A stretch of DNA of 64,000 nt from DATIYF01 sp035517775 (GCA_035517775.1 DATIYF010000102.1:10948-74947); one strand, 5' to 3'; shown: positions 8,873-18,657, numbered from the stretch's first letter. Notes: generated by a model not told the origin, from the sequence alone. Translations and numbers: made by a program.

Positions 8873-9235
8873 ATGCCTACTCTGGTCGCTCAACCCACAC
8901 GCATCCAGGCCGCCGGCAACCAGCCAAAGGTCATTGACGAGTACATTGGCCGCGTCAACACGCATACCGAGTCTCTGAGCGTGGCGCATATGCGCAGCCC
9001 GGAGGGTTGGCAGGAGCCTGGCCAGGCGCCCGAGTTCGACGAATTCACCCTGGTGCTGAAAGGCAAATTGCGCGTTCTCCACCAGAGCGGCGAGCTGGAG
9101 GTTTCGGCCGGCCAGGCCGTGATCGCTCACCGGGGCGAATGGGTGCAGTACTCGACTCCATCCGAAGGCGGCGCGGAGTATATCGCCGTGTGCCTGCCCG
9201 CGTTCTCGATGCAAACAGTGCATCGGGATGAGTGA
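8873..9235 (+). CDS. Small cupin-domain protein
   Basis: This 120-residue single-domain protein has a cupin fold pattern. EFDEFTLVLKGKLRVLHQSG and LEVSAGQAVIAHRGEWVQYS match the two cupin motifs, though the usual metal-binding His residues of motif 1 are replaced by acidic residues (E-F-D-E). It may therefore bind metal atypically or not at all. The start is uncertain: the ATG at 8873 has GGAGG only two bases upstream, while an in-frame GTG at 8864 lacks a clear ribosome binding site. Its function is unknown. Confidence 0.75.
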   Translation: MPTLVAQPTRIQAAGNQPKVIDEYIGRVNTHTESLSVAHMRSPEGWQEPGQAPEFDEFTLVLKGKLRVLHQSGELEVSAGQAVIAHRGEWVQYSTPSEGGAEYIAVCLPAFSMQTVHRDE

Positions 9236-9249
9236 GGGAACTTCCCTCA
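9233..9249. terminator. Hairpin between convergent cupin and TonB receptor genes
   Basis: A 7-bp perfect inverted repeat (TGAGGGA/TCCCTCA) with a 3-base loop begins at the cupin stop codon. It lies in the 32-base gap between two convergent genes. There is no T tract, so it is only a candidate terminator. Confidence 0.4.
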
Positions 9250-9267
9250 GCGCGGCCCGCGCCAGCC

Positions 9268-12200
9268 TCAGAAGATGAACTTTGCTCCCAACTGCAGGAT
9301 GCGCCCGTTGTGCGCCGCCGCCGGCCGCAGGAACGAATTCTCCTGAATGCAGCTGGAGTCGCCCTGGGTGTAGCAGGGAGCGCTATTGTTGGAGCTGGCG
9401 AACGGGCTGTTGGAGGCCGCCGAGCCTAAATCACCCCCCAGCCAGGCAAATTCGGTGTGGTTGAAGACGTTGAAGGCCTCGGCCCGGAACTCGAAGGCCA
9501 TGTTTTCTTTAATGGCGAAGTGCTTGAACAATGCCATGTCGAAGTTGGTGCGCCGCGGGTTGTTGAGGAAGTTTCTGGCTTCGTCGCCGAAGGTTAGTCC
9601 TCGCGGAGCGGCGAACGCGGCCGGGTTGTAGAAGAGTGGACCAAAGCCATCGAAAGCGAAGTTGGGAATGCCTGCCTTCGGGTCGCCCACCACATCCGCG
9701 TAACTTGGCGCCGAGCCGGAAGTCACGCCATTATTCACACCGGCATTGTCGCCAAAGACGCCATTCGCCAGACTGAAGGGCGTTCCGCTTTGGATGGTCA
9801 CGATGCCCGACCACTCCCAACCTCCCAGGACTTTGTTGCTCAAGCCCTGGCTTTTGAAAAACGGCAGATCATACACGTAACCCAGGCTGAACTGGTGGCG
9901 CTGGTCGAAGTTGGAACTGGCCCGCGCCCTTGCAAGGTCGTAGGTATCCAGGATGATGGGGTCGCGGGCGGAAGAAGAATCGTCAATGGAGTGGCTGTAG
10001 GTGTAAGAGCCGCTCAGTTGCAGGCTGCCGACGCTGCGCCGGACCGAAAGCTCCAGTGCGTTGTAGCTGGAAGAGGCTGCTTCCTCCAGCCGGGTGACTG
10101 ACCCGATGCCGGGAAATTGCGTACGGAAGGCATCCGGGAAAGAAACGCTCCCGCAGGCAATGCCAAGATTCACGGCCGGGCCGGAAGGAAGCCCGCCCGG
10201 AGCAGTCGGCGGAGTATAAGGGACAGGCGCGCCGCTGGGGGTAACCGCGTCCATCGGAACGCCAAAATCGTCCAGAGTGGTACCGCAGTCCTCAATAGGC
10301 TCGCCGGGGCCGTACGGATTCTGGCTCAACGAAACCGGCTGCAGCTGGTTGAGATCAACGATGCGGGTGAGGTGCGTGCCTTTGCTGCCCACGTAGGAAA
10401 CGGTGACCACGGTGTTGCTGAGGAGCTCGTGTTGCAGATCAAGATGCCACTGCTGCGTGTACGGCCACACGGCTTTGTTGGGAATGGAAATCATGGCCAG
10501 CGGGCTGGTTGCTCCGGCCGGCTGCGGAACGATATTGTCGTAGCCGGAAATATTGTTGACCGTAATGGTCTGCACAGCCGGGCTGGCAGCGGGTTCCAGC
10601 GATTCGGCATTGGCCTCGTTGCCGTTGGTGTGCTCGAAGAAAATTCCATATCCGCCGCGGATCGCCGTCTTGCCATTGCCGCGCAGATCATAGGCAAAGC
10701 CGATGCGCGGCGCCGGGTTGAACAAGTGCCCTTTCATGCAACTATCAGGCACACCTGAGGTGACGCCGCATTGCACGACGCCGTTGAACGGATTCCCGAC
10801 GACTAAGCCGAAGTTGGGGTCGGCGGGATCGTTATCGACGTTGCTATCTCCCCGCACGTAGCGCGAGATGTCGAAGTTGTATTCGCTGTGGTAGCGGTCG
10901 CGATAAGTCCCGAACAGGCTGAGCCGCAGGCCGAGGTTCAAGGTCAGGCGGCTGGTGGCGTGCCAGTCGTCCTGAAAATAGGGCTCCAGAATCTTGTAGC
11001 GGTTGTAGAACTTGGGCTGGGCGCTGGTTTGGGTGAAGGACGATACCTGACCCATGAGCAGATCGGCAAAAGCGTTGCCGGTGCTGACGCCGGTGTTGGT
11101 AGCATCGAAGCTAAGCTCACCGTTGGTAGCAATGCCCGGAGCAGCCAGTTCATTTTTCTGAGCCGCCACGAAGTAGGCGCCGAACTGCAGGTTGTGCTTT
11201 CCCACTATTTTGGTGACGTTATCGCGATAGGTATAAGTGGGATTGGAGTTATAGGGGCCGTTGGGAAGATAACCGACATCTTCGCCGAAGTTGTAGATGC
11301 CGCCGCCCAGGTTAATGCCCGGCACTTTCCCCTGCTCGACGCCGGGGAAAAGCCCGAAGGTCATGCTCTGCGGCCGCTGCCATGCTCCCACCGGCACCAG
11401 GGTGATGTGGTCGGTGGTGTAGCTGGCGACAAACTCATTCAGCAGGGTCGGCGAAGCCGTGGCCGTGAGCCTGGCGACCATACTCACGCCGGGGCCGCCG
11501 AAGTCGGTCTGGATGGTGGGGAAGCTGCCCACGTTGGTCCACAGCGGGGTCGGGTAGATCTGCTCCCAGGAGTCATGAATGTAGCGGAACGTAGCTCGCA
11601 CCTTGTCGTTGATGTTGTGGTCCACCCGCAACAACTCCTCGCGCCACGTGGTGGGCAGGGTGGGCGAAGCGTTCCAGATATTGGTGCCCTCGGTCGGCTC
11701 AGGAATCTGCGCGATCAGCGCGGGAGCGTTGTTCTGATCAATGGGCACCATGTTACCCGGGAAGGGTTGCCCTGCATCGGGGTTCGGGTCACCGTTGCTA
11801 AGCGTAGCGGGTTGGACCGGGCAATTGTCGAAAGAGCCGGTCGGGTCAGGGCACAAGTCGCTGAAATCGCCTCCACGCTCGGCCAGCGAGGGCACAGTCA
11901 CGCTGCCCAGGTTCGCCGGCACGCGCTCACGCCGCCATTCCTGTGACCAGAAGAAGAAAGTCTTTTCCCGTTTCGTGTTGTAAACGCCGGGGATGAAAAT
12001 AGGCCCGCCGACGGTGTAGCCGAAGTCATTTTTCTTGTAGGCGGGAACGGAAGTCTGCGGAAACGACTTTGCGTTAAAGATATCGTTGCGTACAAATTCG
12101 TAAGCGTCACCGTGAAAATCGCGGGTGCCGGATTTGGTTTCTACTTCAATCGTGCCCGAACCATTGCGGCCATACTGGGCGCCGTAGTCCGAGGTCATCA

Positions 12201-12870
12201 CTTTGAACTCGGCAATCGCGTCCAGGCTGGGATAAACATTCAGCGTGGTGTTGCTGCCGTTATCCATATTGTCGCCGCCGTCGAGCTCCCAGTTGTTGTA
12301 CTCGGTGCGGCCGCCGTTGATGCTGAAAGAGACATTGCCGCCCACGCCCACTCCGGCATCATCCTGGCCAGACTGGTTACTCACGCCGGGAACGAGCGTT
12401 GCCAGCTGGGTGAAGTTTCTGCCGTTCAGTTCGAGCTGGGTGATCTCTTTACCGGTGACCGTCCCGGCCAAGTCGGAGGACTGAGTTTCCACCTGGGCCA
12501 CGTTCACGCCCTGTACGGTGACCTCTTCCTTGGTGGCGCCGACTTCCAAGATGACGTCGGCACGGGCCTTCTGGGCCACGCGCAGAACTACGTCTTTGGC
12601 CTGAAACCTCTTGAAGCCGGTAGCTTCGACCGTAATGGTCACAGGCACGGGAGGCAGGCCGGCCACCAGGTAGTCTCCGCTGCCGTTGGTGGTGGTGGCG
12701 CGCTCGATGCCGCGCTCGGTGTTGCTCACCGTGACCTTGGCGTTGGCGACGGCTGCGCCCGTGGGATCGGTCACCGTACCGGTGACGGAGGCAGTGTCCT
12801 GAGCGAGGAGCACGCCCGAGATGCCGAGAATGAAGAGAAGTACAAGCCAGCCCACACGAGAAAATTTCAT
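9268..12870 (-). CDS. TonB-dependent receptor with carboxypeptidase-regulatory-like N-domain
   Basis: This 1200-residue outer-membrane receptor has a signal peptide (MKFSRVGWLVLLFILGISG). An Ig-like regulatory domain follows at about residues 25-105 (SVTGTVTDPTGAAVANAKV). The plug region includes LNGRNFTQLATLVPGV and SFSINGGRTEYNNWELDGG, and then comes a long beta-barrel ending in the aromatic residue of LGAKFIF. This architecture is a hallmark of Acidobacteria and resembles SusC-type importers of oligosaccharides. I chose M at 12870 because it begins the signal peptide and has a G-rich ribosome binding site. An adjacent LacI regulator suggests a carbohydrate ligand; the exact ligand is unknown. 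Confidence 0.9.
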   Translation of the reverse strand: MKFSRVGWLVLLFILGISGVLLAQDTASVTGTVTDPTGAAVANAKVTVSNTERGIERATTTNGSGDYLVAGLPPVPVTITVEATGFKRFQAKDVVLRVAQKARADVILEVGATKEEVTVQGVNVAQVETQSSDLAGTVTGKEITQLELNGRNFTQLATLVPGVSNQSGQDDAGVGVGGNVSFSINGGRTEYNNWELDGGDNMDNGSNTTLNVYPSLDAIAEFKVMTSDYGAQYGRNGSGTIEVETKSGTRDFHGDAYEFVRNDIFNAKSFPQTSVPAYKKNDFGYTVGGPIFIPGVYNTKREKTFFFWSQEWRRERVPANLGSVTVPSLAERGGDFSDLCPDPTGSFDNCPVQPATLSNGDPNPDAGQPFPGNMVPIDQNNAPALIAQIPEPTEGTNIWNASPTLPTTWREELLRVDHNINDKVRATFRYIHDSWEQIYPTPLWTNVGSFPTIQTDFGGPGVSMVARLTATASPTLLNEFVASYTTDHITLVPVGAWQRPQSMTFGLFPGVEQGKVPGINLGGGIYNFGEDVGYLPNGPYNSNPTYTYRDNVTKIVGKHNLQFGAYFVAAQKNELAAPGIATNGELSFDATNTGVSTGNAFADLLMGQVSSFTQTSAQPKFYNRYKILEPYFQDDWHATSRLTLNLGLRLSLFGTYRDRYHSEYNFDISRYVRGDSNVDNDPADPNFGLVVGNPFNGVVQCGVTSGVPDSCMKGHLFNPAPRIGFAYDLRGNGKTAIRGGYGIFFEHTNGNEANAESLEPAASPAVQTITVNNISGYDNIVPQPAGATSPLAMISIPNKAVWPYTQQWHLDLQHELLSNTVVTVSYVGSKGTHLTRIVDLNQLQPVSLSQNPYGPGEPIEDCGTTLDDFGVPMDAVTPSGAPVPYTPPTAPGGLPSGPAVNLGIACGSVSFPDAFRTQFPGIGSVTRLEEAASSSYNALELSVRRSVGSLQLSGSYTYSHSIDDSSSARDPIILDTYDLARARASSNFDQRHQFSLGYVYDLPFFKSQGLSNKVLGGWEWSGIVTIQSGTPFSLANGVFGDNAGVNNGVTSGSAPSYADVVGDPKAGIPNFAFDGFGPLFYNPAAFAAPRGLTFGDEARNFLNNPRRTNFDMALFKHFAIKENMAFEFRAEAFNVFNHTEFAWLGGDLGSAASNSPFASSNNSAPCYTQGDSSCIQENSFLRPAAAHNGRILQLGAKFIF

Positions 12871-12976
12871 TGCTCGCCCCCTTGCTTGACGATCAAACTT
12901 CGAAGAGGACCGCGCCCGCCCCACGCCCCATTTCCGGTCCACCTGCAAATCTAAGAAACGGATAATGAAATGTTTT

Positions 12977-13020
12977 ATTAAAACGTATGAATATTGAGAT
13001 AGTGCATCATTCGCTGTCAA
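12977..13020 (-). promoter_or_regulatory. Candidate promoter and LacI-type operator of the TonB receptor gene
   Basis: On the minus strand a perfect -35 hexamer TTGACA lies at 13020-13015. About 17 bases on, an AT-rich -10 region (TCAATATT, weak match) begins near 12997. Overlapping the expected start of transcription is an imperfect palindrome with a central CG (ATTCATAC/GTTTTAAT, 12992-12977), the shape of a LacI-family operator. A second, perfect palindrome GTTTTA-T-TAAAAC occupies 12972-12984. The neighbouring LacI gene is the natural candidate to bind here. Confidence 0.5.
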
Positions 13021-13058
13021 GGAAAAAATGGTTGCCGGCCTGCCTCAGCCGTTCGAGG

Positions 13059-14105
13059 TCACAGAACGGCCCGGGTGGATTCCCGAACTGCCAGCTCGGG
13101 AGCAATCTTCCGGTGCACGGCGGAGAGTTCCCGCTTCTCCTGCACCGCGTTGATCCCTTCCACGACGACGTTTACGGCCATAGCCCCCATGGCCTCCATC
13201 GGCTGCCGGATGGTGGTCAGAGGCGGCGTATAGAGGCTGGAAGCGGCGATATCGTCGAAGCCGATCACCGAGCACTGCTCGGGCACCCGCACTCCTGCGC
13301 GAACCAGAGCACGTATGGCACCAAAGGCGGTCATGTCATCAAAGGCCATCAGGGCTGTGAAATGCAGCTTCCGCTTGAGCAATTCCTCCGTTAATTTGTA
13401 GCCCGCTTCAAAACTTGAAATCGGATCGCGGGACTCGGGAAGGTCAAGGACGAGGTCAGGGTCAAGCTCCAAGCCCTTGGACTTGGCGAAGGAGCGAATT
13501 CCTTTCCAGCGGGGCGCACTGTCGGCCAGGGTCTTGGGGCCGCGAATAAATGCGATTTGCCGGTGCCCGAGCGAGTAAAGATGCTCCAGGGCAGTGTAGG
13601 CGCCCATTTCGTTATCAACGATCACGGAGCTGACGGTATCGGTCTGCAGTTCGCGGCCAATCATGGCGGTGGGGATGCTACTCTTTTCCAGGTCGGCGAG
13701 AACGTCAATATCCACGAAGAGCCAGTTGGCCACGATGATGAGGGCTTCCACCCGGCGGTCGAGCAGCATTTCAAGATAACGCTCAAAGCGCGCGCGCTCG
13801 TTGTGCACATCGGTAAGGATGGGAAGATAGGACGATTGGTAGAGAGTGTTTTCGATGCCGCGCAGGATCAGGGTGCAGTATGGGTCGGTCATGTCGAAGA
13901 CCATCACTCCGACCGTATGACTGCGCTTGCTGCGCAGGGAGCGGGCAAACAGATTGGGGCGATAGCCCAGGCGTTTGGCGGCGCGTTCAATGCGTTTCTT
14001 GGTGGCGGGAGGGATGTAGCGGGCCAAAGGCGCATTATTGAGGACAATGGAAACGGTCGTTGATGAAAAACCGCTCTCCCTGGCTACGTCGCGAATGGTA
14101 ATCAT
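13059..14105 (-). CDS. LacI-family transcriptional regulator
   Basis: This 348-residue regulator starts with the LacI helix-turn-helix MITIRDVARESGFSSTTVS, then the hinge region (ATKKRIERAAKRLGYRPN) and a type-1 periplasmic-binding sensor domain (HTVGVMVFDMTDPYCTLIL, CSVIGFDDIAASSLYTPPLT). The ATG at 14105 is chosen because it begins the helix-turn-helix. It lies just upstream of, and on the same strand as, the TonB-dependent receptor and is divergent from the TPR gene. Control of the receptor by a sugar effector is inferred. Confidence 0.9.
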   Translation of the reverse strand: MITIRDVARESGFSSTTVSIVLNNAPLARYIPPATKKRIERAAKRLGYRPNLFARSLRSKRSHTVGVMVFDMTDPYCTLILRGIENTLYQSSYLPILTDVHNERARFERYLEMLLDRRVEALIIVANWLFVDIDVLADLEKSSIPTAMIGRELQTDTVSSVIVDNEMGAYTALEHLYSLGHRQIAFIRGPKTLADSAPRWKGIRSFAKSKGLELDPDLVLDLPESRDPISSFEAGYKLTEELLKRKLHFTALMAFDDMTAFGAIRALVRAGVRVPEQCSVIGFDDIAASSLYTPPLTTIRQPMEAMGAMAVNVVVEGINAVQEKRELSAVHRKIAPELAVRESTRAVL

Positions 14106-14211
14106 CTCGTTTTTTTGGCGAGAACTGCCCACCCGAACACCTGACCGCGCGAGCGCACAAAATCGTGATCGCTGGCCGACACTACAGCAGAGAGCGCAAT
14201 TTGTGTCAAGC

Positions 14212-15435
14212 ATGGTGCGGGTTGCCGCCTTCACAATATGTGTCACATTGTTGTCGCAGGCTGCTTCTCGGCCAGTTTGGGAAACGTGGCCCCAGGCGGC
14301 TTCCGGGGCACAGGCGGCTTCTTCGTCGGCTGCAGATCTCAATGCTGAGCAGTGGTTTGACCGCGGAGAAGCCGCGCTGCGACAGAACAAATTGGAGGAA
14401 GCCGAGGCGTGCTTCCGCCGCGTGCTTGGGGCAAATCCCGAGGTCGCTGGGGCTTACGCCAACCTGGGCGTGGTTTATATGCGGCGGAAGGAGTGGAAAG
14501 CGGCGCTCGAAGCGCTGCACCAAGCCGAGAAACTGGCGCCTTCCGTCGCCGGAATTCGCCTCAACATCGGTCTCGCTTACTACCGGCAGAATGACTTTCG
14601 CGCCGCGATCGCGCCATTCGAATCAGTGGTGCGCGATATGCCGAGTTCGAGCCAGGCGCGCTATCTTCTCGGGCTTTGCGATTTCTTCACCGAGCGCTAT
14701 ACGGATGCCACGGCCACGCTCGAGCCGCTCTGGGAGCAGGAATCGAATGACCTGAATTATCTCTACGTGCTGGGCATTGCCGCGGGAAAAGCGCAGCGCA
14801 AGGAACTAGAACAACGCGCTCTGGCCCGCATGGTGGAGGTGGGAGCCGATACGCCGGAATTTCACCTGTTGATGGGCAAGGCTCACATCAATCGCGAAGA
14901 ATACGACCTGGCCATCACGGAATTGAGGTCGGCGGAGAAAACAACCCCCAACCTGCCCTTCCTGCATTTCAATCTCGGCATGGCCTATCTGGGCAAGCAG
15001 GACCTGGCGTCTGCCGAAAAGGAGTTTCTGCGGGATGCGGCGATAGATCCCGATGTCGCCTACAACTACAGCGAACTGGGTCTGGCCTATTACCTTGAGC
15101 AGAAAGACGGCGAGGCGGAGAACAGTCTGCGCAAGGCACTGCGGCTCGACCCCGGGCTTGCCAGCGCGCATTTCAATCTGGCGCGAGTATTGCAGCGTCA
15201 CGGGCAATACAAGGAAGCGCTGGCGCAGATTGACGCGGCCGCGAAGCTCGATTCCACAAGCTCGAGCGCGCATTACGTGAGGGGGCAGATTCTACAGAAG
15301 CTGGGGCGCACGGAGGAAGCGAAGGCGGAGATGAAGATCGTTACCGACACCATGGAAAGCCAGCGCGCCAAGCGGGAACACGAACTGTATGGCGGGCCGC
15401 TGCCCAGCCCCGAAGTGACACAAAATCCGCGGTAA
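14212..15435 (+). CDS. Exported tetratricopeptide-repeat protein
   Basis: This 407-residue protein has an N-terminal signal-like segment (MVRVAAFTICVTLLSQAAS) followed by about eight to nine TPR units of 34 residues. Examples are AEQWFDRGEAALRQNKLEEA, GAYANLGVVYMRRKEWKAAL, LHFNLGMAYLGKQDLASA and AHFNLARVLQRHGQYKEAL. Such proteins are scaffolds for protein-protein contact. An upstream extension of the frame would overlap the divergent LacI gene, so I placed the start at the signal peptide. No partner is evident. Confidence 0.82.
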   Translation: MVRVAAFTICVTLLSQAASRPVWETWPQAASGAQAASSSAADLNAEQWFDRGEAALRQNKLEEAEACFRRVLGANPEVAGAYANLGVVYMRRKEWKAALEALHQAEKLAPSVAGIRLNIGLAYYRQNDFRAAIAPFESVVRDMPSSSQARYLLGLCDFFTERYTDATATLEPLWEQESNDLNYLYVLGIAAGKAQRKELEQRALARMVEVGADTPEFHLLMGKAHINREEYDLAITELRSAEKTTPNLPFLHFNLGMAYLGKQDLASAEKEFLRDAAIDPDVAYNYSELGLAYYLEQKDGEAENSLRKALRLDPGLASAHFNLARVLQRHGQYKEALAQIDAAAKLDSTSSSAHYVRGQILQKLGRTEEAKAEMKIVTDTMESQRAKREHELYGGPLPSPEVTQNPR

Positions 15436-15452
15436 CCCGCCGGGCGGTTTTT
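15431..15452 (+). terminator. Possible intrinsic terminator after the TPR gene
   Basis: A short GC-rich dyad (CCGC-CGG-GCGG) is followed directly by five T residues, just after the TPR gene stop codon. The stem is only four to five base pairs, so this is weak. Confidence 0.35.
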
Positions 15453-15523
15453 GATAAACTGGCCGGGCCACGAAATCGCGCATTCCCGCGCGGCTTCCGA
15501 GTAACGCAAAGGAAATTCCCGTC

Positions 15524-17176
15524 ATGAAGCGCACTCTGAAAATTATTGGAATTGTGATCGCCGTCATTCTGGTTGCCCTGATTGCTTTGCCTTTTGGACT
15601 GGACGTGAACAGCTTCCGCCCCAAGCTGGAATCGGGGCTCTCCAGCGCGCTGGGACGGCAGGTTAAGGTTGGCAATCTGAAGCTTTCGCTGCTTACCGGA
15701 AGCGTTACGGCCGAAGACCTTTCCATTGCCGATGATCCTTCATTCAGCAGGAATTCCTTTGTGCAGGCCAAATCGCTCAAGGTCGGCGTGGAGATCTGGC
15801 CGTTGATCTTTTCAAAAACATTGCACGTGACCGAACTGACGCTGCAACAGCCGGAGATCGCACTGATTCATGACGCTTCCGGCCAGTGGAACTTTTCCAG
15901 CCTGGGCGGGTCTTCGGGAGCTGCGAGTGCGCCCGCGGCAAATACTCCGAGCGGGTCTTCGACGCTTGGCCTTTCGGTCAAAAAGCTCAATGTGAAAGAT
16001 GGCCGAATCTCGATTACACAGTCTGCCCGGTCAAAGACTCGCGTTTATAACAACGTGAACATTGAAGTCCGGAACTTTGCCTTCACCGCGCAGTTCCCCT
16101 TCACAGTCTCAGCCGATCTGCCGGGCGGAGGAAGTCTCAAGCTGGAAGGACAAGCCGGACCCATCCACTCGAGCGACACATCGCTCACGCCGTTGCAGGC
16201 GAAAATTCACGTGGAGCAGCTGGACGTGGCGGCTTCCGGAATCGCCGATTTTTCTCCCGGCCTTGCCGGGCTGGCGAACTTTGATGGCGAGGTAAGTTCC
16301 GATGGGCAGCAGGCGCGCGCCACGGGAACGCTGCAGGCCGAAAAGCTGAAGCTGGTGCAGAACGGCGCGCCCGCCGGCCGGCCGGTGACGCTGAAGTACG
16401 CCCTCACTCACGGGCTGCATAACCAGGCTGGCACGCTGAGCGAAGGCGACATCACCATGGGCAAGGCGCTGGCGCAGCTCACCGGCAGCTATCAGACGCA
16501 GGGCACGCAGATGCTCTTGAACATGAAACTGAATGCGCAAGCCATGCCGGTGGACGATCTGGAAGCCATGCTGCCGGCGTTGGGCGTGGTTTTGCCCTCG
16601 GGCTCACAACTGCGGGGCGGCACCCTCTCCGCCAATCTGACGATCACCGGTCCGGCGGATAATCCTATCGTTACCGGGCCCATTCGCCTCTCCAACTCCA
16701 AGCTGGCGGGCTTTGACCTGGGATCGAAACTTTCGGCTATCTCGAAGCTTGGGGGCAGCGGAAACACCGGCTCCGACACCAGCATTCAGAACTTCAGCGC
16801 CGACGCGCGCGTGGCGCCGGATGGAACCCGCGGCGAGAACATCAATTTGACCGTGCCGGCCTTTGGAGTTCTTACCGGCAGCGGGACCATCAGCCCCGGC
16901 GGCGAACTCGATTTCAAAATGACCGCCAACCTGACGGGAAGCGTTTCCACGGCAGCCACGCAGCTCGCGCATTTGGGCAATCAGGGCCTGGTGATTCCGT
17001 TTTTCATTCGCGGCACGGCGTCAAAGCCGAGTTTTGTTCCGGATGCCAAAGGCATGGTGAAGAGCACCCTGACCGGGGTGCTGAGCAACAAGTTGAATGC
17101 TTCGCCTTCCAATTCGAAATCTACCGTGATTGATAAGTTCACCGGGCTATTCCATCGGAAGAAGAAATCTCAGTAA
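15524..17176 (+). CDS. AsmA-family envelope protein
   Basis: The 550-residue protein has one N-terminal membrane anchor (ILVALIALPFGLDVNSF) and a long periplasmic region with the AsmA signature. LGRQVKVGNLKLSLLTG and LHVTELTLQQPEIALI form the N-terminal part. The C-terminal AsmA_2-like segment contains IRLSNSKLAGFDLGSKLSAI and FSADARVAPDG. AsmA-like proteins are linked to phospholipid transport and outer-membrane homeostasis. AAAGGA precedes the ATG. It has no obvious operon partner; the next gene is convergent. Confidence 0.88.
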   Translation: MKRTLKIIGIVIAVILVALIALPFGLDVNSFRPKLESGLSSALGRQVKVGNLKLSLLTGSVTAEDLSIADDPSFSRNSFVQAKSLKVGVEIWPLIFSKTLHVTELTLQQPEIALIHDASGQWNFSSLGGSSGAASAPAANTPSGSSTLGLSVKKLNVKDGRISITQSARSKTRVYNNVNIEVRNFAFTAQFPFTVSADLPGGGSLKLEGQAGPIHSSDTSLTPLQAKIHVEQLDVAASGIADFSPGLAGLANFDGEVSSDGQQARATGTLQAEKLKLVQNGAPAGRPVTLKYALTHGLHNQAGTLSEGDITMGKALAQLTGSYQTQGTQMLLNMKLNAQAMPVDDLEAMLPALGVVLPSGSQLRGGTLSANLTITGPADNPIVTGPIRLSNSKLAGFDLGSKLSAISKLGGSGNTGSDTSIQNFSADARVAPDGTRGENINLTVPAFGVLTGSGTISPGGELDFKMTANLTGSVSTAATQLAHLGNQGLVIPFFIRGTASKPSFVPDAKGMVKSTLTGVLSNKLNASPSNSKSTVIDKFTGLFHRKKKSQ

Positions 17177-17198
17177 GTCACGACTCTGGAAACGCGGC

Positions 17199-18656
17199 TC
17201 AGATATAGCCCAGGCCGGCCAGGCGATCGTGGATTTTCTGCTCGCCCTCGGCGTCGCCCGAACTCGGATGCTTCTTTTCCATTCCCGCAACCAGGGAGCG
17301 GCCCTGCATGGTCTCGGGAATCTCGTAGCCGGCCAGATCGAGCAGAGTGGGAGCTATATCGAGCAGGCGGGCGCCGTCGTATTCTCCGCTCAGTGGGCAA
17401 TTCGGCGCGGCGAGAATGAACATGCCGTACTGGGCGTGATTGCAGGCGTCAGGGCCGGTGTCATTTTCCTGCACGTGCACGCGGCCGTGGCCAACGGTTC
17501 CGATGGAGCGCCAATAAAGGCCGCCGAAGTGAACGATGAGATCAGGCGCCACGTTGCGCACGTTGCGGTAAAGCTCCTTGGGTTTGAAAACGAGCGAATT
17601 CAGCGGCTGGCCCTTGTCATCGGGCAGCGCCTCCAGGCGCGACTTCATCTCGTTCTGGAAGGACTCATATTCCGCGGCGGGAATTACACCCTGCGGCTCC
17701 CTGCCCTGCACATTGAAGAAAATGCGTGCGTAGTAGCCGCCTTCACTCCAGACTTTGGTTTTGCTCCAGTTGACGTTCAGCTTGTCGAAAGGCGTCAGCG
17801 CTTGCGGGTACTCGTTCAGAGTGAGCAGCCCCTGCTGGATCAGCCACTCATTGATAGCGAAGCCGCCATCGAGGCGCTGCGCGCCGTGATCGGAGACTAT
17901 CAGGACGACGGTTTCGCTATCGAGCAACTCGAGGGCGGCGCCGATTTGCTCGTCCAGCCAGAGATAGTACTCGGGAATGGCGCTTTCGTAAGGATTGCCG
18001 GGAACATACTGGATGTGCTTCTTGTCGAAATAATTCCAGAAGCCGTGGTGCATGCGGTCGAGGCCGATATCCACAAAGTGGAAATAGTCCCATTCCTGCT
18101 CCTTGAGCAGCCAGTGCACCACCTGCCACTGCTTGCGGCTCATGCGGAAAATTTCTTCTTTCAGCCAGTCTTTGCGGTCGGTGCGGAAGTTCTTTACGTC
18201 CACGGGGTACTCGCCGACGAGTTCCGTGAGTTTGGCCTTGATGCCCGGGGGGTGAGTGAAGTCGTTTTTTACGGTATCAGGAGTGAGAAAGCAGCCGATG
18301 CTGATGCCATTGACACGGCGCGGCGGATAGTTGGGCGGGACCCCAACGATGATGGATTTCTTGCCCTCGCGCGCAAGCTGGTCCCACATGGCCAAAGCCT
18401 TGATGGAAGCGGAATTGGCAAAGCCGAGCTTGTCGTAGGAGTGGTCCAGGCGGTTACGGAAACCGTAAACTCCGAGCGAACCCGGGTCCTGGCTTGTGCT
18501 CATGCACATCCAGGCCGGAACGGTGATGGGCGGAATCACGCTTTGTAGGCGGCCGTACACGCCCAGGTCCATGAGGCGGCGCAGGTTCACCAGGCGCTCG
18601 TCGCCGAAGACGACTTCCGGCGCGGCGCAGTCGAGTCCTAGAATGCAAATTTTCAT
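17199..18656 (-). CDS. Alkaline-phosphatase-superfamily phosphodiesterase (second of a tandem pair)
   Basis: This 485-residue cytoplasmic-type member of the type I phosphodiesterase/nucleotide pyrophosphatase group has CILGLDCAAPEVVF at the N-terminus (first metal Asp). PPITVPAWMCMSTSQDPGS holds the likely nucleophile Thr, and VVLIVSDHGAQRLDGGF holds the second metal site. No signal peptide is seen. The ATG at 18656 follows the upstream gene's TGA by one base, so the two are almost certainly translationally coupled. The substrate is unknown; relatives hydrolyse phosphodiesters or phosphonates. Confidence 0.85.
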   Translation of the reverse strand: MKICILGLDCAAPEVVFGDERLVNLRRLMDLGVYGRLQSVIPPITVPAWMCMSTSQDPGSLGVYGFRNRLDHSYDKLGFANSASIKALAMWDQLAREGKKSIIVGVPPNYPPRRVNGISIGCFLTPDTVKNDFTHPPGIKAKLTELVGEYPVDVKNFRTDRKDWLKEEIFRMSRKQWQVVHWLLKEQEWDYFHFVDIGLDRMHHGFWNYFDKKHIQYVPGNPYESAIPEYYLWLDEQIGAALELLDSETVVLIVSDHGAQRLDGGFAINEWLIQQGLLTLNEYPQALTPFDKLNVNWSKTKVWSEGGYYARIFFNVQGREPQGVIPAAEYESFQNEMKSRLEALPDDKGQPLNSLVFKPKELYRNVRNVAPDLIVHFGGLYWRSIGTVGHGRVHVQENDTGPDACNHAQYGMFILAAPNCPLSGEYDGARLLDIAPTLLDLAGYEIPETMQGRSLVAGMEKKHPSSGDAEGEQKIHDRLAGLGYI

Positions 18657-18657
18657 T

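Noticed and set aside
14236..14247. ATGTG-T-CACAT-like dyad as a further Crp element
   Set aside because: It lies inside the TPR coding region and the half-sites lack the six-base spacing of the other elements.
17130..18548. 472-codon open frame on the plus strand
   Set aside because: Antisense to a phosphodiesterase gene with clear metal-site motifs.
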